Below, piece after piece: positions 1 to 9,656 of a stretch of DNA of 64,000 nucleotides. The DNA comes from Aurantiochytrium sp. KH105. Lineage: Eukaryota > Sar > Bigyra > Thraustochytrida > Thraustochytriidae. The stretch covers positions 315,880 through 379,879 of the forward strand of contig BGKB01000005.1 of assembly GCA_003116975.1 (NCBI GenBank), read 5' to 3'. The position numbers and the translations under genes were made by a program. The first letter of the stretch is position 1; each line of letters starts with the position of its first letter. A model generated the notes under the pieces. The model saw nothing but the letters and a program-made list of their open reading frames with translations. It ran no database searches and was not told the origin of the DNA.

Positions 1-1748
1 GTACTTAGCACTTGCTGCGCGCGCTCGGGAAGTTGGTCATTATTCTTGTGGATGAAGCCCTCCGCCACATAGGAAACTGGCCCTGGGTAATGCGCGACAA
101 TAAAGGTCGTGCGAATGTCTTTTGGATGAGGCCGCGGAAAGCACGTGTGTCCGGAAAATGAGTCATGCATGGCCTTGTTCAGCTTTTCGTCCGAAGATTG
201 GGGCGCACGACTAACCTCGTCGACAAGTGTCAAAAGCCCAGGTTTTCCCTTGACGCCATGAAAAAGATGCACACACTCGCTCGAGGCGCGCGGGGGAGGA
301 AAGTCTGCACCCTTCATGACAAGCCCCTCTGCTTTGTAAAGCGCCACTTCTGCCTCGAATACCTGCCGGATGAAGGTGTCTTGCAGCGCCTCATTCGTGT
401 AGTTGATGAGGAGTTGTTCAAAGCTATTTTGCTGCATTGACTCGAAACCGAAAATGTCGAGCACCCCAATAAAGTGCATCGGCGTCCTCGGCGTCTCTGA
501 ACCTTTATCAGCCTGCTGCGGTCCACCGAGACTTTGATTTAGACGCTGAAGAACCCATTCAAAGGCACCAGCATATATGGCCTTGGCGACCGCATTGCGA
601 TTTTGCACCGCGCGCTCGATTCCTTCTGGTGTCACAATCGGCTCACTCGAGCCAGGTACGCGCACTTCGCGCTCGCACAAGAGCTTTTGTAAAGCATCTC
701 GACCTCCTTCAAGCCCAAGTAGAGAGCAGCACGTACCTGCGTCGCTCGATATTGTGGCTGCATCGGCATCCCCCTCGAATTCGACCTGAAGCAAATGCAA
801 AACCCCTGCCAATGAAGCAAACAAGACATCCTGATCAATGCCGATTGTCGCGAGTGCTCCGCAAAGCTTGTCGAAGCGATCTTTGTCGCCCACTCTCGGA
901 TTTGGATCAGGCTGAAGCGCGTCGAGACCTAAATGGGGCAATTTCTCGCGAGCGGCGCGCAAATAATGCAAAATATGAAAGCTACGCTCGCCGGGACCTT
1001 GGAAAACGACACGACTCTTTTCGAGAAGGTAGGTTTCAATGCGCGCCCCTGTAATACACCAGCCTTGATTATCTGCACGCCGCTCCAGAATGACCTTGGT
1101 GTACTTGCCAAACCTCGATGAATTGTGGTTCATGCAGGTCGACGCGTTTCCGATGGCCTCAAGCACGGGACTCACTTGAAGCAGACGCTCTTCGAGCTCA
1201 TTGCCTTGCTCCGACCCATGGCATCGTGCGACCACGTGACGAATGACTCGTTTGGCGCTCTCCGTTTTGCCCGCCCCGGACTCACCGCCAATTACAATTG
1301 ACTGGTCGCCTGTCCCGGACCGCGCCCCTAACTGGAGCTGCTGGAGTGCAATCTCCGCAATTGCAAATGGCCCTTTTGCGCGCGCTGTACCGCATTCGTA
1401 CCCGGACTCATCGAGTTCGCGGAGGGGATTTACGCTTACAAGAACGGGCCCCATAAAGGTATAAGGAGCATCTTCCAAGGCCCGGAGCCGAAGATTTTCG
1501 AGAATTGCAGGCTCGTGAATGTGATGAAGCGCCGTCATATCTTCCTCGACACCTCGGTTGACGGCAAAGACAGTGTCGCTGGCCTCAGCCGAGTCCATGG
1601 GCTCATCTTGCCCACCTGCATCGCCGCTTCGACGAACGACAATGTCGCCTTTGCCACCACCAGCGCATGCGATCACTTCCCCGATTTTCCAGCATCCATC
1701 TTCTTTGCCGCCGTACCAAACACGCGCACCCACCTCGTGCGCCACCAT
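1..1748 (-). CDS. Myosin heavy chain, motor head (3' end off window)
   Basis: ATP-driven actin motor. The frame is open from an ATG at 1748 to the window edge, so about 582 residues are visible and the rest of the head, neck and tail lie outside. An SH3-like N-terminus (VGARVWYGGKEDG) comes first. The P-loop GESGAGKTE is at about residues 155-163, the switch I motif NHNSSRFGKY near 205, and the switch II motif DIFGFE near 432, followed by NSFEQLLINYTNEALQ. Near the edge lies FIVAHYPGPVSYVAEGFI, the usual segment after loop 2. The start is chosen because it is the first ATG after an in-frame stop at 1758-1760 and gives a normal myosin N-terminus. No intron is needed in the visible part. The class cannot be set without the tail. 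The promoter is shared with the divergent gene at 2815. Confidence 0.95.
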   Translation of the reverse strand, partial: MVAHEVGARVWYGGKEDGCWKIGEVIACAGGGKGDIVVRRSGDAGGQDEPMDSAEASDTVFAVNRGVEEDMTALHHIHEPAILENLRLRALEDAPYTFMGPVLVSVNPLRELDESGYECGTARAKGPFAIAEIALQQLQLGARSGTGDQSIVIGGESGAGKTESAKRVIRHVVARCHGSEQGNELEERLLQVSPVLEAIGNASTCMNHNSSRFGKYTKVILERRADNQGWCITGARIETYLLEKSRVVFQGPGERSFHILHYLRAAREKLPHLGLDALQPDPNPRVGDKDRFDKLCGALATIGIDQDVLFASLAGVLHLLQVEFEGDADAATISSDAGTCCSLLGLEGGRDALQKLLCEREVRVPGSSEPIVTPEGIERAVQNRNAVAKAIYAGAFEWVLQRLNQSLGGPQQADKGSETPRTPMHFIGVLDIFGFESMQQNSFEQLLINYTNEALQDTFIRQVFEAEVALYKAEGLVMKGADFPPPRASSECVHLFHGVKGKPGLLTLVDEVSRAPQSSDEKLNKAMHDSFSGHTCFPRPHPKDIRTTFIVAHYPGPVSYVAEGFIHKNNDQLPERAQQVLS

Positions 1749-2814
1749 GGCATGCAATCAGATATGTATCGCTTCGAGTTCTGCGTTTGCAGCGTGGACG
1801 TTCATCCGTCTTGACAATTTGGCTACACGTACCAGCTGGCTGAAAAAATGCATCTCGGTCCGGGCCTCTATTGCACTCCAGTACTCCTCTCGCACGCGCG
1901 CGCGAGGTCACAGAGGGGGGTGGGGAGATGACCAGGCACCCCTCGACGAGATCAGGGGTGGCGAGTCCCTCCAATCCGAACATCTGCCGGCGGCAAGCTA
2001 ACTTATGACCGCGTGTCGCGTCCATTTGTCCGCCTGCCGGGGGATCATCGCGTCCAGCTTTTGAGCGAAGAAAAGGAACGAAATTTAACGAGCGAAGAAT
2101 CGACTACTGAACAATCGGCTGGATGTAAGTCTACGCCGACTGCCCTGTTTCTCTTTTCCTTGTTCGCCGAGGCGCTCCGGCAGCCCAAATTTGGTGTATA
2201 CTCGAGTGCAAAGGGGGAGATCGTAAAATCTTCGATTCCAGACAACGACTCACAAATAGCAAAGAACGACGCTCTTGTACCCGTTCTCAGCTTGCGATGA
2301 TACGGGACAGCACCTTGGCTCAAGGATGCGTCATGGCACGCGCCACGCCCCTTTTGCGCGTCGCAGCTCCAGCGTTGCGGATAATTCTTCACATGTTCAT
2401 TCGGTCTGCCTGTGTTTCACTCGGTCTCCCTGAGTTTCCGGTCCATAGCGGCGACAGCGACGAGCAGCGTGTGGCAAGCTCCTGGCTGGCGGCAGGGTCA
2501 GCTGCCCGCAAGTATCGTCATACCATCTTGGCGGACCCATCTGCGAGCGAAAGGCTTGGCACGACCCGAGGCTTTCATGGATGTCAATTTTGCTGCTCGT
2601 CATCAGCAGTCTCACACTGCCAAGGCAAGATAGCTGCGACAGACCTTTGACAAAAGACGGCGACCGATACCTCGCGTGCATCTTGCCAAGGCTGGGACGC
2701 TGAGAAGGAAAAGGGGGAGGCGAACGATCAAGCGAAGGTAAATCAAAGCAACAAGTAGAGAAGTAGCAGCAACAGCTCTTAGCAGCAACAGCCGCAACAG
2801 CAGCAGCAGCAGCC
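1749..2814. other. Divergent promoter region, no gene seen
   Basis: About 1.07 kb between the myosin start (-) and the AIG2-like start (+). Reading frames here lack recognisable protein features. A CAG run (about 2793-2812) directly precedes the ATG at 2815 and is probably 5' UTR. Confidence 0.5.
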
Positions 2815-3273
2815 ATGAACATTGTCTTCGTGTACGGAAGCCTCATGGAGGAGCGCGTGCTGAGCACGGTCGTGGGCAGGATGCCCGCGATCCAGCCGGG
2901 GCTTCTCCTCGGATACACGCGGTACGCAATCAAAGATCGCGTGTACCCGGGGATCCGCCCCACGAAACCGGACGACAAGGTCACGGGCTTGCTGGTGAGC
3001 AAGCTCTCGGATGAGGAAATTCGCCGTCTTGACAGCTTTGAAGATGACGACTATGATCGCGTCGAAGAAAGCATCTTTACTGAAAATGGGGAAGCGCACC
3101 GCGCTAATGTTTACGTCTGGAAAAAGGAACTCGAGGCTGAGCTCAAGCCCACGCTCTGGGACTACGATAAGGACTTCATGCCCCACGTTGAAGAGTACGT
3201 CGCAAACTCCAAGCGCTTTGCTGAACATGGATACTCTTGGGACTTTGACGTTGACACCACCGCCAAAGAGTAG
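2815..3273 (+). CDS. Gamma-glutamylcyclotransferase-like (AIG2-like) protein
   Basis: A 152-residue protein of the GGCT/AIG2-like fold. Family members release 5-oxoproline from gamma-glutamyl peptides or amines, usually in the cytosol. The N-terminus VFVYGSLMEERVL carries the YGSL substrate-binding loop. The stretch LDSFEDDDYDRVEESIF matches the conserved region with the catalytic Glu (LD-x-FE-x3-Y-x-R). YVWKKELEAEL and the C-terminal W residues also fit AIG2-like members. Length is normal for the family and the gene is a single exon. The ATG follows a CAG repeat and is the first Met of the frame. The exact substrate cannot be told from sequence. Confidence 0.88.
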   Translation: MNIVFVYGSLMEERVLSTVVGRMPAIQPGLLLGYTRYAIKDRVYPGIRPTKPDDKVTGLLVSKLSDEEIRRLDSFEDDDYDRVEESIFTENGEAHRANVYVWKKELEAELKPTLWDYDKDFMPHVEEYVANSKRFAEHGYSWDFDVDTTAKE

Positions 3274-3421
3274 ATCTAGTCAAGAAACTAGACACGACCA
3301 GGTCACTCACTATGACCACGCTCTCCCCCGCTACTCCCGTCCTTCACGCTGACGCTTTGCCTCCTTGATCATGACATCATAGAAACAGTCGTCTGCGGTT
3401 TGAATGCGAACACGTTAGATT

Positions 3422-3949
3422 CTACACTGGAATGGAAATTGGAATATCATATCTTGCGTCCTTTACGGCGCATTTTTGCTGCCATGGAAACTTACACTCT
3501 CCAGAAGCCACCAAAAGGCTGATAAAATAAGCGTCTCCTCCTCGACCGCGTTCCTTGGCCTCGTGAAGCGCCTCGTTGAATTCTTTCAGGGAGATACCTT
3601 CCTCTTTGAGCCAGTTTTCCATGGTGGATTCGTACAACACTAGGTACTCCTTAAATAGGTCGTGGTACTCTAGCTTGTGCTCATCATCGCCAGAGTCCAC
3701 AGTGTCAAAGAAAAGATATGCGTTCTTCCGAATGAATTTCTCAAAAACGCTGATGAATCGTGTACTGAAGCAGTAACGAGAGGCTCGTTTCATCAAGGCA
3801 TCTGTCTCATCGTCTCCAGACTTGGACTCCACCTTTCGCGCTTTGCTGCTCGAGGGAGAGGGTTCAATTTCCTTGCCTTCGCCGGCAGACTCCTTCTCGA
3901 ACTTGCTTTCCCCCACCTCCTCGTCCGCGAACTTGGATTCCCGAGGCAT
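3422..3949 (-). CDS. BART-domain protein (ARL2BP/CFAP36-like)
   Basis: A 175-residue protein. The N-terminal ~50 residues are charged and low-complexity, with a short repeat of ESKF. Residues ~60-155 look like a BART domain: FEKFIRKNAYLFFD, then EYHDLFKEYLVLYESTMENW and LKEEGISLKEFNEAL. BART domains bind Arl2/Arl3-type GTPases, and CFAP36 and ARL2BP are linked to cilia and mitochondria. The arrangement (short pre-helix, acidic gap, Y-x2-LFKEY-x2-L) is nearer to CFAP36 than to ARL2BP, but the protein is shorter than CFAP36. ATG at 3949. It converges with the gene at 2815-3273, with 148 bases between their stops. Assignment rests on pattern recognition of one domain. Confidence 0.7.
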   Translation of the reverse strand: MPRESKFADEEVGESKFEKESAGEGKEIEPSPSSSKARKVESKSGDDETDALMKRASRYCFSTRFISVFEKFIRKNAYLFFDTVDSGDDEHKLEYHDLFKEYLVLYESTMENWLKEEGISLKEFNEALHEAKERGRGGDAYFISLLVASGECKFPWQQKCAVKDARYDIPISIPV

Positions 3950-4392
3950 CTTGGCTCACGTCTCGGCTTTGCGCGGGGCCAACGTCGCCGCGAGTTGGTT
4001 TCCCTCGTAATCCTCATTTATGAATACCAGGCATTCCCAGAAACAGGACAAGAGACAAAGACTGCCAAAACCCCCTTTGCTGAGGAAGCCATGACTTCTC
4101 ACAGATATGGCCTATAAAGGGGCTTAACGGACATCGTCGTGCAATGCCATAATGTCACACGGTCAGAGTCGGGCGGCCATGTCGCTAGCGCCGCCATGTG
4201 CTGCCAGCTTCAGTGCTAAGCGCGCTAGCTACTATAGCGGATCGTAGGAACAGGGCGCGCGCGCGCCCACGCACACGCACACACGCGTAGCACGCGTAGC
4301 AAGGACTTCGCTTGAGCGCTCTTGACTTTTGCAGTTTGCGACGATTGCTTGCCTTTTTCTTAGGACGCGCATGTGCGACACGAGAGGCTCCA
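3950..4392. promoter_or_regulatory. Divergent promoter between BART gene and K+ channel
   Basis: A 443-base gap. It contains a TATA-like CCTATAAAGG near 4110-4119 on the + strand, and an alternating GC/CA run (about 4252-4290) able to form Z-DNA. The TATA-like site is about 280 bases before the channel ATG; its use is inferred only. Confidence 0.35.
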
Positions 4393-5412
4393 ATGCACCT
4401 CGCCAATAGTCATGGTGCCGGAAGCACGGTCGTCCCGCTGCCTGCTGCACCTTTTATTAAGAATGACGAGAACGCACTCGATCGCGCGATCGGCAGCGAT
4501 GCGAACGATGATCGACCCGCTCACTTGGCCGGACCCGGACGCCCTATTGACTTTGCACAGAAAAAACGAGCCACTGTGACAGTTCTCGAGGACGCCTCGC
4601 GGCAGGTGGAAAGTTCGTCGAGGTCCATATGGATTACTCTGGCTGCCCTTTTCTTGCACGTCATTCTTGCTCTGCTTATAGGCCAGCTCTTGGAGGACTG
4701 GTCTGCACTTGAAAGCGCGTATTTCGGCGTCGTCACCCTTACCACCGTCGGATATGGAGATTTTGCACCCAAGACCCCGGGCGGACGCTTCTTTACTTCG
4801 TTCTACATCTTATATGGCGTAGGGGTTCTCGGTTGGACGATTTCGACGCTCACGGTTGCCATCGCTCATCGTCTTGAAAAGCTCAGGAAGCGCTCGAGAC
4901 AATCGACAAGCAGGATACCCTATGTTGCCAAGCTTGGTTTTGGTGTCGGCTTTGTCTTCCTCTTTGGAATAACTTATTTCTGTGCAGTAGAAGGCATGAC
5001 CTTTATCGACAGCTTCTATTTCACGGTGGTGACGCTCACCACCGTGGGTTACGGTGACGTGCGACTCACCAGTCGTCGTGGGCTCATCTTTCTCGTCATT
5101 TATTTAGCCTTTGGAACTGTGGCCATGGCCAAGCTCATTGGTGATGCAATTGACGCCATTCTCGAGAAAGAACGAAGGCGACGTCGCGAGGGTATCCTGC
5201 GGCGGCGTCTTTCAGTCACCGAGCTTTTCCAAGCTGACGCAGACGCGTCTGGCTCGCTCACCGAGGCAGAGTTCATCGTGTTCAAGTTTCAACAAATGGG
5301 CATTGTCAAACCGATGGACCTTCGTCTTGTGCAAAATCAGTTTGCTGCTCTTGACCAGGATGGCAATGGCACGGTCACCCTCGAAGAAGCAAAGGCATCG
5401 ACAAACCGGTAG
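4393..5412 (+). CDS. Two-pore-domain K+ channel with EF-hands (TPK/KCO-like)
   Basis: A 339-residue tandem-pore potassium channel. There are two TM-pore-TM units, each with a textbook selectivity filter: TTVGYGDFAP near residue 117 and TTVGYGDVRL near 216. TM helices are visible at ~77-97, 136-158, 178-198 and 232-250. A cytosolic C-terminus follows, with a basic linker (KERRRRREGILRRR) and two EF-hand loops: DADASGSLTEAE (~282-293) and DQDGNGTVTLEE (~321-332). This layout is that of plant TPK vacuolar channels gated by Ca2+; the membrane used here is unknown. The frame is open upstream to 4312, but the first ATG is at 4393. A single exon covers all family features. Confidence 0.93.
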   Translation: MHLANSHGAGSTVVPLPAAPFIKNDENALDRAIGSDANDDRPAHLAGPGRPIDFAQKKRATVTVLEDASRQVESSSRSIWITLAALFLHVILALLIGQLLEDWSALESAYFGVVTLTTVGYGDFAPKTPGGRFFTSFYILYGVGVLGWTISTLTVAIAHRLEKLRKRSRQSTSRIPYVAKLGFGVGFVFLFGITYFCAVEGMTFIDSFYFTVVTLTTVGYGDVRLTSRRGLIFLVIYLAFGTVAMAKLIGDAIDAILEKERRRRREGILRRRLSVTELFQADADASGSLTEAEFIVFKFQQMGIVKPMDLRLVQNQFAALDQDGNGTVTLEEAKASTNR

Positions 5413-5688
5413 ACCCTCAAAAACAGAAATGGAGGCTGCTGCTGCCATCAAATCTATCATGCCCGGTTGGTCTAGTTTCCCTGCTCACATGTGTAAACTA
5501 AGTTCTAGAGCAAGCGCGAGGTCGCTCATATTGCTTCATCCCAAGGCCTATACAATCAGTCAGCGGGTGCAATGAAAAGTAAAAAGAGAAGCGAAAGGGT
5601 AGGAGCGGAAAGAAGAGCGACAGAGATGTAAACATAAGAGAAAGAAAAAGAAGTATTGTTTGTTTAGATTTCACAAGTCTGTCGTTGC
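5413..5688. other. Convergent intergenic spacer
   Basis: 276 bases of 3' flanks between the channel (+) and the kinesin (-). An A/G-rich stretch lies near 5574-5660. Nothing coding is seen. Confidence 0.5.
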
Positions 5689-8600
5689 CTATTCGAGCTC
5701 TAAATCGAGATCTGATGACAAGAGGAAAGACGACGAGATTGGACTTAGCCCGAGCTCGCGCTCAAGAATCTCGAGCTGTTGCACCTGACGAAGCTGATGT
5801 GCACTCTGATTTCGCTTGCGTAAGAGTGCAGGACTTTCCGTAGTGTCCAACAGCGAGCTTGAAAAAGGAATGGGCGTGCTCGTCGCCGAAACGAACGAAG
5901 CGTACTGCGAAATTGGCGTCATGAAGGGAGTGTCGGCCCCCTCGCGGGAGGTGTGAAACGAAGCCTCGCTGTGTGTATCGAACTTTTGCAACCGGATTTG
6001 CACCTCGGCCTCGCGGCCCTCGAGCTCGTCCTCTCTTGCTTTGAGCTCTTCTTCCTTTGCGCGCAAAGACTGGATTGCGGCGTGCAGCTGACTCTGCTTT
6101 GTCCGTAATTCTGTGGCGATTCCCTGCAGCTGCGCGTCTTTGCGGTTCAAGAATGTCTCCTTTTCAAACAAGACCTGTGCTCGCTCGTCCACTTGAGCTT
6201 GTGCTTCGGCAAGCTGCGCCTCAGTGCGCAGCGTGTCAGTATCCCGCTGTGACTGCTCCCTTTCAAAGCTGCAAAGTCGCTCTTTGGTAGCAGATAAGCA
6301 GGACTTTAGGCTTGTGATTTCTGCATCCTGTATTGCAAGTACTTTCTGTGCCTGACGCTTTTCGTCAATTGCGTTCTCCTTCATTTGATCAATCTTTTGT
6401 TGCATAACACAGATCTCTGCTTGTGATGCGCGCGAGAGGTCATCAGCGGCAGTCTTTTCACTTTGAAATTTCTCAGTTTGCTCTTCAAGAACCAACGTCT
6501 TTGCTTCGCACCCTGCAAGTTTGGCGCTTGTCGATTGAAGCTGCTCACGAAAGGAATTCGACTCGAGCTGTAGTGCATTGCGCTCGCTCGCGAAAGAAAT
6601 CGTCAACGCAGATACTTCTCCGCGAACAGACGCAAGTGCATCGCGAGCTTGAATGACGTCCTCCTGCAAGGCACGACGATCAATTTCGAAGTTATAAACT
6701 TGTTCGCGAGAGCCTTCGAGCTGTCTGTCACGATGCGCAAGAACCGTGTAGGCCTTTTCGAGCTCCGTGTTGGAGTATTCAATCTCTCTTTGCAGAGATG
6801 CACACTTCTTTTGCAGAAATGTCTCTCGTTCAATGCCAACAATGCGCGCTTGTTCGATGTCCTCGTGAGCCCGTGCAATGGCATTAGCAGACTCTTCGCG
6901 ATCCATTTTCATGGCCCAGACAGTCGAGCGAGAGGCTTCGAGTTCTCGATCGCGTTGTGCGAGAACCGTGTATGCCTCTTCGAGCTGGGCTTCGTAGTCC
7001 TTGGCCATCTGCTCAAGCTGCGCGACTCTTGCCTCGAGACATGTTTCCGAGGCAGTTCTGTCGGCAAGAGCACGAGCAAGAGACTTGCGGAGATCCGCCG
7101 CTTCCTCCTGAGCCAAAGCTCGGGCGGCATTGAGCGTGTCGGCAGCTTCGTGCATCTTGGCTAGCTCAAGGTCGCGCTGCGAGAGCGTTTCATGCGTCTT
7201 GCGGAGCTGCAAGCCAAGATCTGCGACCTCAGCCTGCTGTTCCTCGCTGTGTTCTTCGAGGTATGCTTGGGCATCTTGGGCGGCAAGTTTTTCCGCGCGT
7301 ACAATATCAAGTTCTTCGCGAAGCGCAGACAACTCTTCATCCACATGCGCTTGTGCTTTGCGAAGACCGGCAATGACTGCCTGTACGTCGTTTGCGTCTC
7401 GTTCCCGCTGTTGCAGCCGCGCGCGTGCTTTTCCAAGCTGTTCTTGAGCGTTTGCGAGCTCTTGGCGAAGCCCGTCAAGATCGGCCTTGAGACCAGCTTC
7501 GGTCTCGCTGGCAACTTCGGACGCTCGCGCAACAAGTTCTTCCTGCTCAGTGCAGCGCTCTTCTGCTGCGGTAAGTTTGCAGGCGAGATGGTCAACGTCC
7601 TGGCGGAGACGCACTACTTCGGCGACGAGCGCGGCTTGTCTTGACACGTGCTCGTGTTGTAGGACCTCCTTTGACTCTCGAAGAGCATCCGCCTCTTCAT
7701 GTGCTCGTGCTAGATCTTCCGATTGGCTGTCCAGGAGGTCCCGGCACTCTTCAAGTTCGTGCTGCGCATTTACAAGCGCCACACTTTTCGCATTGACGGT
7801 GCTTTTGAGAGACTGAACCTTTTGCTGGAGCTGGCGAGTGTACATTTGCTCGATAGGAGGGGTGCTCACGGAAGAGGAAGATTCGTCGCGCTGCGACCGC
7901 ATGGGCGGTGTACCCGCAATGCTCATGCGGCGATGCTTTAGAGACCCGCGCTTGGACCCGCGCGTTGCTGACGACGGACTGATGAGGTGCAGAGGAAGCA
8001 AGTTTTTGTCTTCAGGGTCTGCACCCCCTCCCGACTGCTGGTTGTGCGCAAGCAACAAGAGTCGCCGGAAGCGGCTTCGTTCCTCTTCACGTTCCCTGTT
8101 CTCCTTTTCCCGCATCTCAAGTGTCGGTGCGCTTTGTGCTCGCAACAGAGCAACTTTCCTCTTGAGTTGTTCAATTGTAGCCTCGGGAGCCTGAGACTCG
8201 TGCCTTGATGCTTGCACGGGGACGCGTGCAGCAGTACGCGCAAATTGCAAGGTTCGTTTCGACTCCTCCTTGAAACGAGAGGCTGGGGTGATGCAGCAAA
8301 TCACGCATACCAAGGAGTCTCCGCAAAGCGCTGGCTTGAGGATGCGCGTAAGCTTTGATGTGCGAAAGCTGACATGTCGCGACGCCGTCTGCGGCGTGCA
8401 TGCGTCACCTTTGCCACCTGGAGTAGCATTGGCGCCTTCCGCTAGATTGGCCATGGCAAGCGCGAGGGCCAGCAAACTTTGATTAATGTTTTTGGCCTCT
8501 GCAATCTGCGAGCCCTTGGCATTGCTCGTTCGCATGCTCTCGCTGCCTGCGAGGTCGACAAAGTTAAGCTGTGCAGATAATTTCGAGCTGTCGGTGAGCG

Positions 8601-9336
8601 ATACGCTTGACACGTGAACCATGAGAATGGTGTGCGCGCGACTAGACCGCTCGTTCATCCCCGTTGAGCTTACGTGACGCTTGCTAGCGCCCTCTTGCAG
8701 GATGCTCATGGCCTCTGCGACCGACCCTGCGGGCTTGCGCAGGGCCGACAACGTGACGCCGCCTTTGAGATCATCCCGCACAGAGACGGCACCCTGAGTG
8801 CGAGGGGTACCGCGCTGCGAGGGCGGGGTCTGGAACGAATTGGGTGTGCGTTTCGGGCCGGTGCGACGGGGTGGAGTGCGAAAGTTCCCGCCAACGTCCT
8901 CGCCACTGCTTGGCGCCAAAAGGTCGCCAATCACTTCGTTGTATACCTCTACGTAGCTCAGCTCCACCGAAAAGGCGTGTGAATTGCGGCGCTGCGCAAT
9001 TGCGGCAAAGAGTGCCTCAAGGCCAAGCTGTACAGCGCCAATCTCGGCGTCTTTGCCATCACCGCCAAACATCGTGTACGTCTTTCCACTGCTCGTCTGG
9101 CCGTACACGAGTGCAGTTCCGTGATAACCTTCGAGCACGCGCGGGACCAGATCAGCGACCGTGTCTTGAAAAACGTCAGCATTTGAGCTCGACTCGTCGA
9201 AAACATGGTCGAATGTCCAGGTCTTGTCCTCTCTGCTCCCAGGCTCCACAAGCGCGCGTCCTTGGTTTCCGACGTGCCACGCAACATCCTCTTCGCGCAC
9301 CGGGCGCACTCTGACGCAGACCTTGACGCGCTCCAT
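5689..9336 (-). CDS. Kinesin with N-terminal motor and long coiled coil (CENP-E/kinesin-7-like)
   Basis: A 1215-residue microtubule motor. The motor domain spans ~1-375: RVRPVREEDVAW at the start, P-loop GQTSSGKT at 79-86, switch I NERSSRAHT, switch II DLAGSE, then NINQSLLALALAMANL and FRTSKLTRILKPALCGDS. It is followed by ~750 residues of heptad-rich coiled coil and a Ser/Thr-rich tail. The coiled coil contains two copies of a block centred on EKAYTVLAHRDRQLE / EEAYTVLAQRDRELE, an internal duplication. N-terminal motor position, a ~1200-residue length and the neck sequence suggest kinesin-7, but subfamily needs a tree. A low-complexity insert (SGEDVGGNFRTPPRRTG onward, ~143-180) sits in the motor, between the helix after the P-loop and switch I. 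Single exon; ATG at 9336. A GAGC tetranucleotide tract lies ~190 bases upstream. Confidence 0.93.
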   Translation of the reverse strand: MERVKVCVRVRPVREEDVAWHVGNQGRALVEPGSREDKTWTFDHVFDESSSNADVFQDTVADLVPRVLEGYHGTALVYGQTSSGKTYTMFGGDGKDAEIGAVQLGLEALFAAIAQRRNSHAFSVELSYVEVYNEVIGDLLAPSSGEDVGGNFRTPPRRTGPKRTPNSFQTPPSQRGTPRTQGAVSVRDDLKGGVTLSALRKPAGSVAEAMSILQEGASKRHVSSTGMNERSSRAHTILMVHVSSVSLTDSSKLSAQLNFVDLAGSESMRTSNAKGSQIAEAKNINQSLLALALAMANLAEGANATPGGKGDACTPQTASRHVSFRTSKLTRILKPALCGDSLVCVICCITPASRFKEESKRTLQFARTAARVPVQASRHESQAPEATIEQLKRKVALLRAQSAPTLEMREKENREREEERSRFRRLLLLAHNQQSGGGADPEDKNLLPLHLISPSSATRGSKRGSLKHRRMSIAGTPPMRSQRDESSSSVSTPPIEQMYTRQLQQKVQSLKSTVNAKSVALVNAQHELEECRDLLDSQSEDLARAHEEADALRESKEVLQHEHVSRQAALVAEVVRLRQDVDHLACKLTAAEERCTEQEELVARASEVASETEAGLKADLDGLRQELANAQEQLGKARARLQQRERDANDVQAVIAGLRKAQAHVDEELSALREELDIVRAEKLAAQDAQAYLEEHSEEQQAEVADLGLQLRKTHETLSQRDLELAKMHEAADTLNAARALAQEEAADLRKSLARALADRTASETCLEARVAQLEQMAKDYEAQLEEAYTVLAQRDRELEASRSTVWAMKMDREESANAIARAHEDIEQARIVGIERETFLQKKCASLQREIEYSNTELEKAYTVLAHRDRQLEGSREQVYNFEIDRRALQEDVIQARDALASVRGEVSALTISFASERNALQLESNSFREQLQSTSAKLAGCEAKTLVLEEQTEKFQSEKTAADDLSRASQAEICVMQQKIDQMKENAIDEKRQAQKVLAIQDAEITSLKSCLSATKERLCSFEREQSQRDTDTLRTEAQLAEAQAQVDERAQVLFEKETFLNRKDAQLQGIATELRTKQSQLHAAIQSLRAKEEELKAREDELEGREAEVQIRLQKFDTHSEASFHTSREGADTPFMTPISQYASFVSATSTPIPFSSSLLDTTESPALLRKRNQSAHQLRQVQQLEILERELGLSPISSSFLLSSDLDLELE

Positions 9337-9518
9337 GGAGAGGACCCGCCCGGTCGGGCGCCGTCCCGATCGATGCCCCGAGCTCAGACGCTGCCGCTGC
9401 CGCTACCGCCGCGGCCCCCTCGAGGCTAGGGTCCTCCTTCCACGTGCGCCTTGGACGCGCGCTGTCGCTCCGCCGTCGCAACACGATTCTTATTTGCCTG
9501 CGCCCGCGTCGTTTGCAC

Positions 9519-9546
9519 GAGCGAGCGAGCGAGCGAGCGAGCGAGC
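9519..9546. repeat. (GAGC)7 microsatellite in kinesin 5' region
   Basis: Seven perfect GAGC units lie between the kinesin start (9336, -) and the end of the next - strand gene (9657). The same motif recurs upstream of other genes at 36238 and 38035. Confidence 0.95.
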
Positions 9547-9656
9547 AAGTCGTCGAGAGCGTGCTCGATAACGCAGACGGTTTCGGGTGGTAGTAGTACA
9601 CACCGTTTTGGAAAAAGCGGAACTCCCTCCACCCGATTGACCTTTGGAATCGATTT

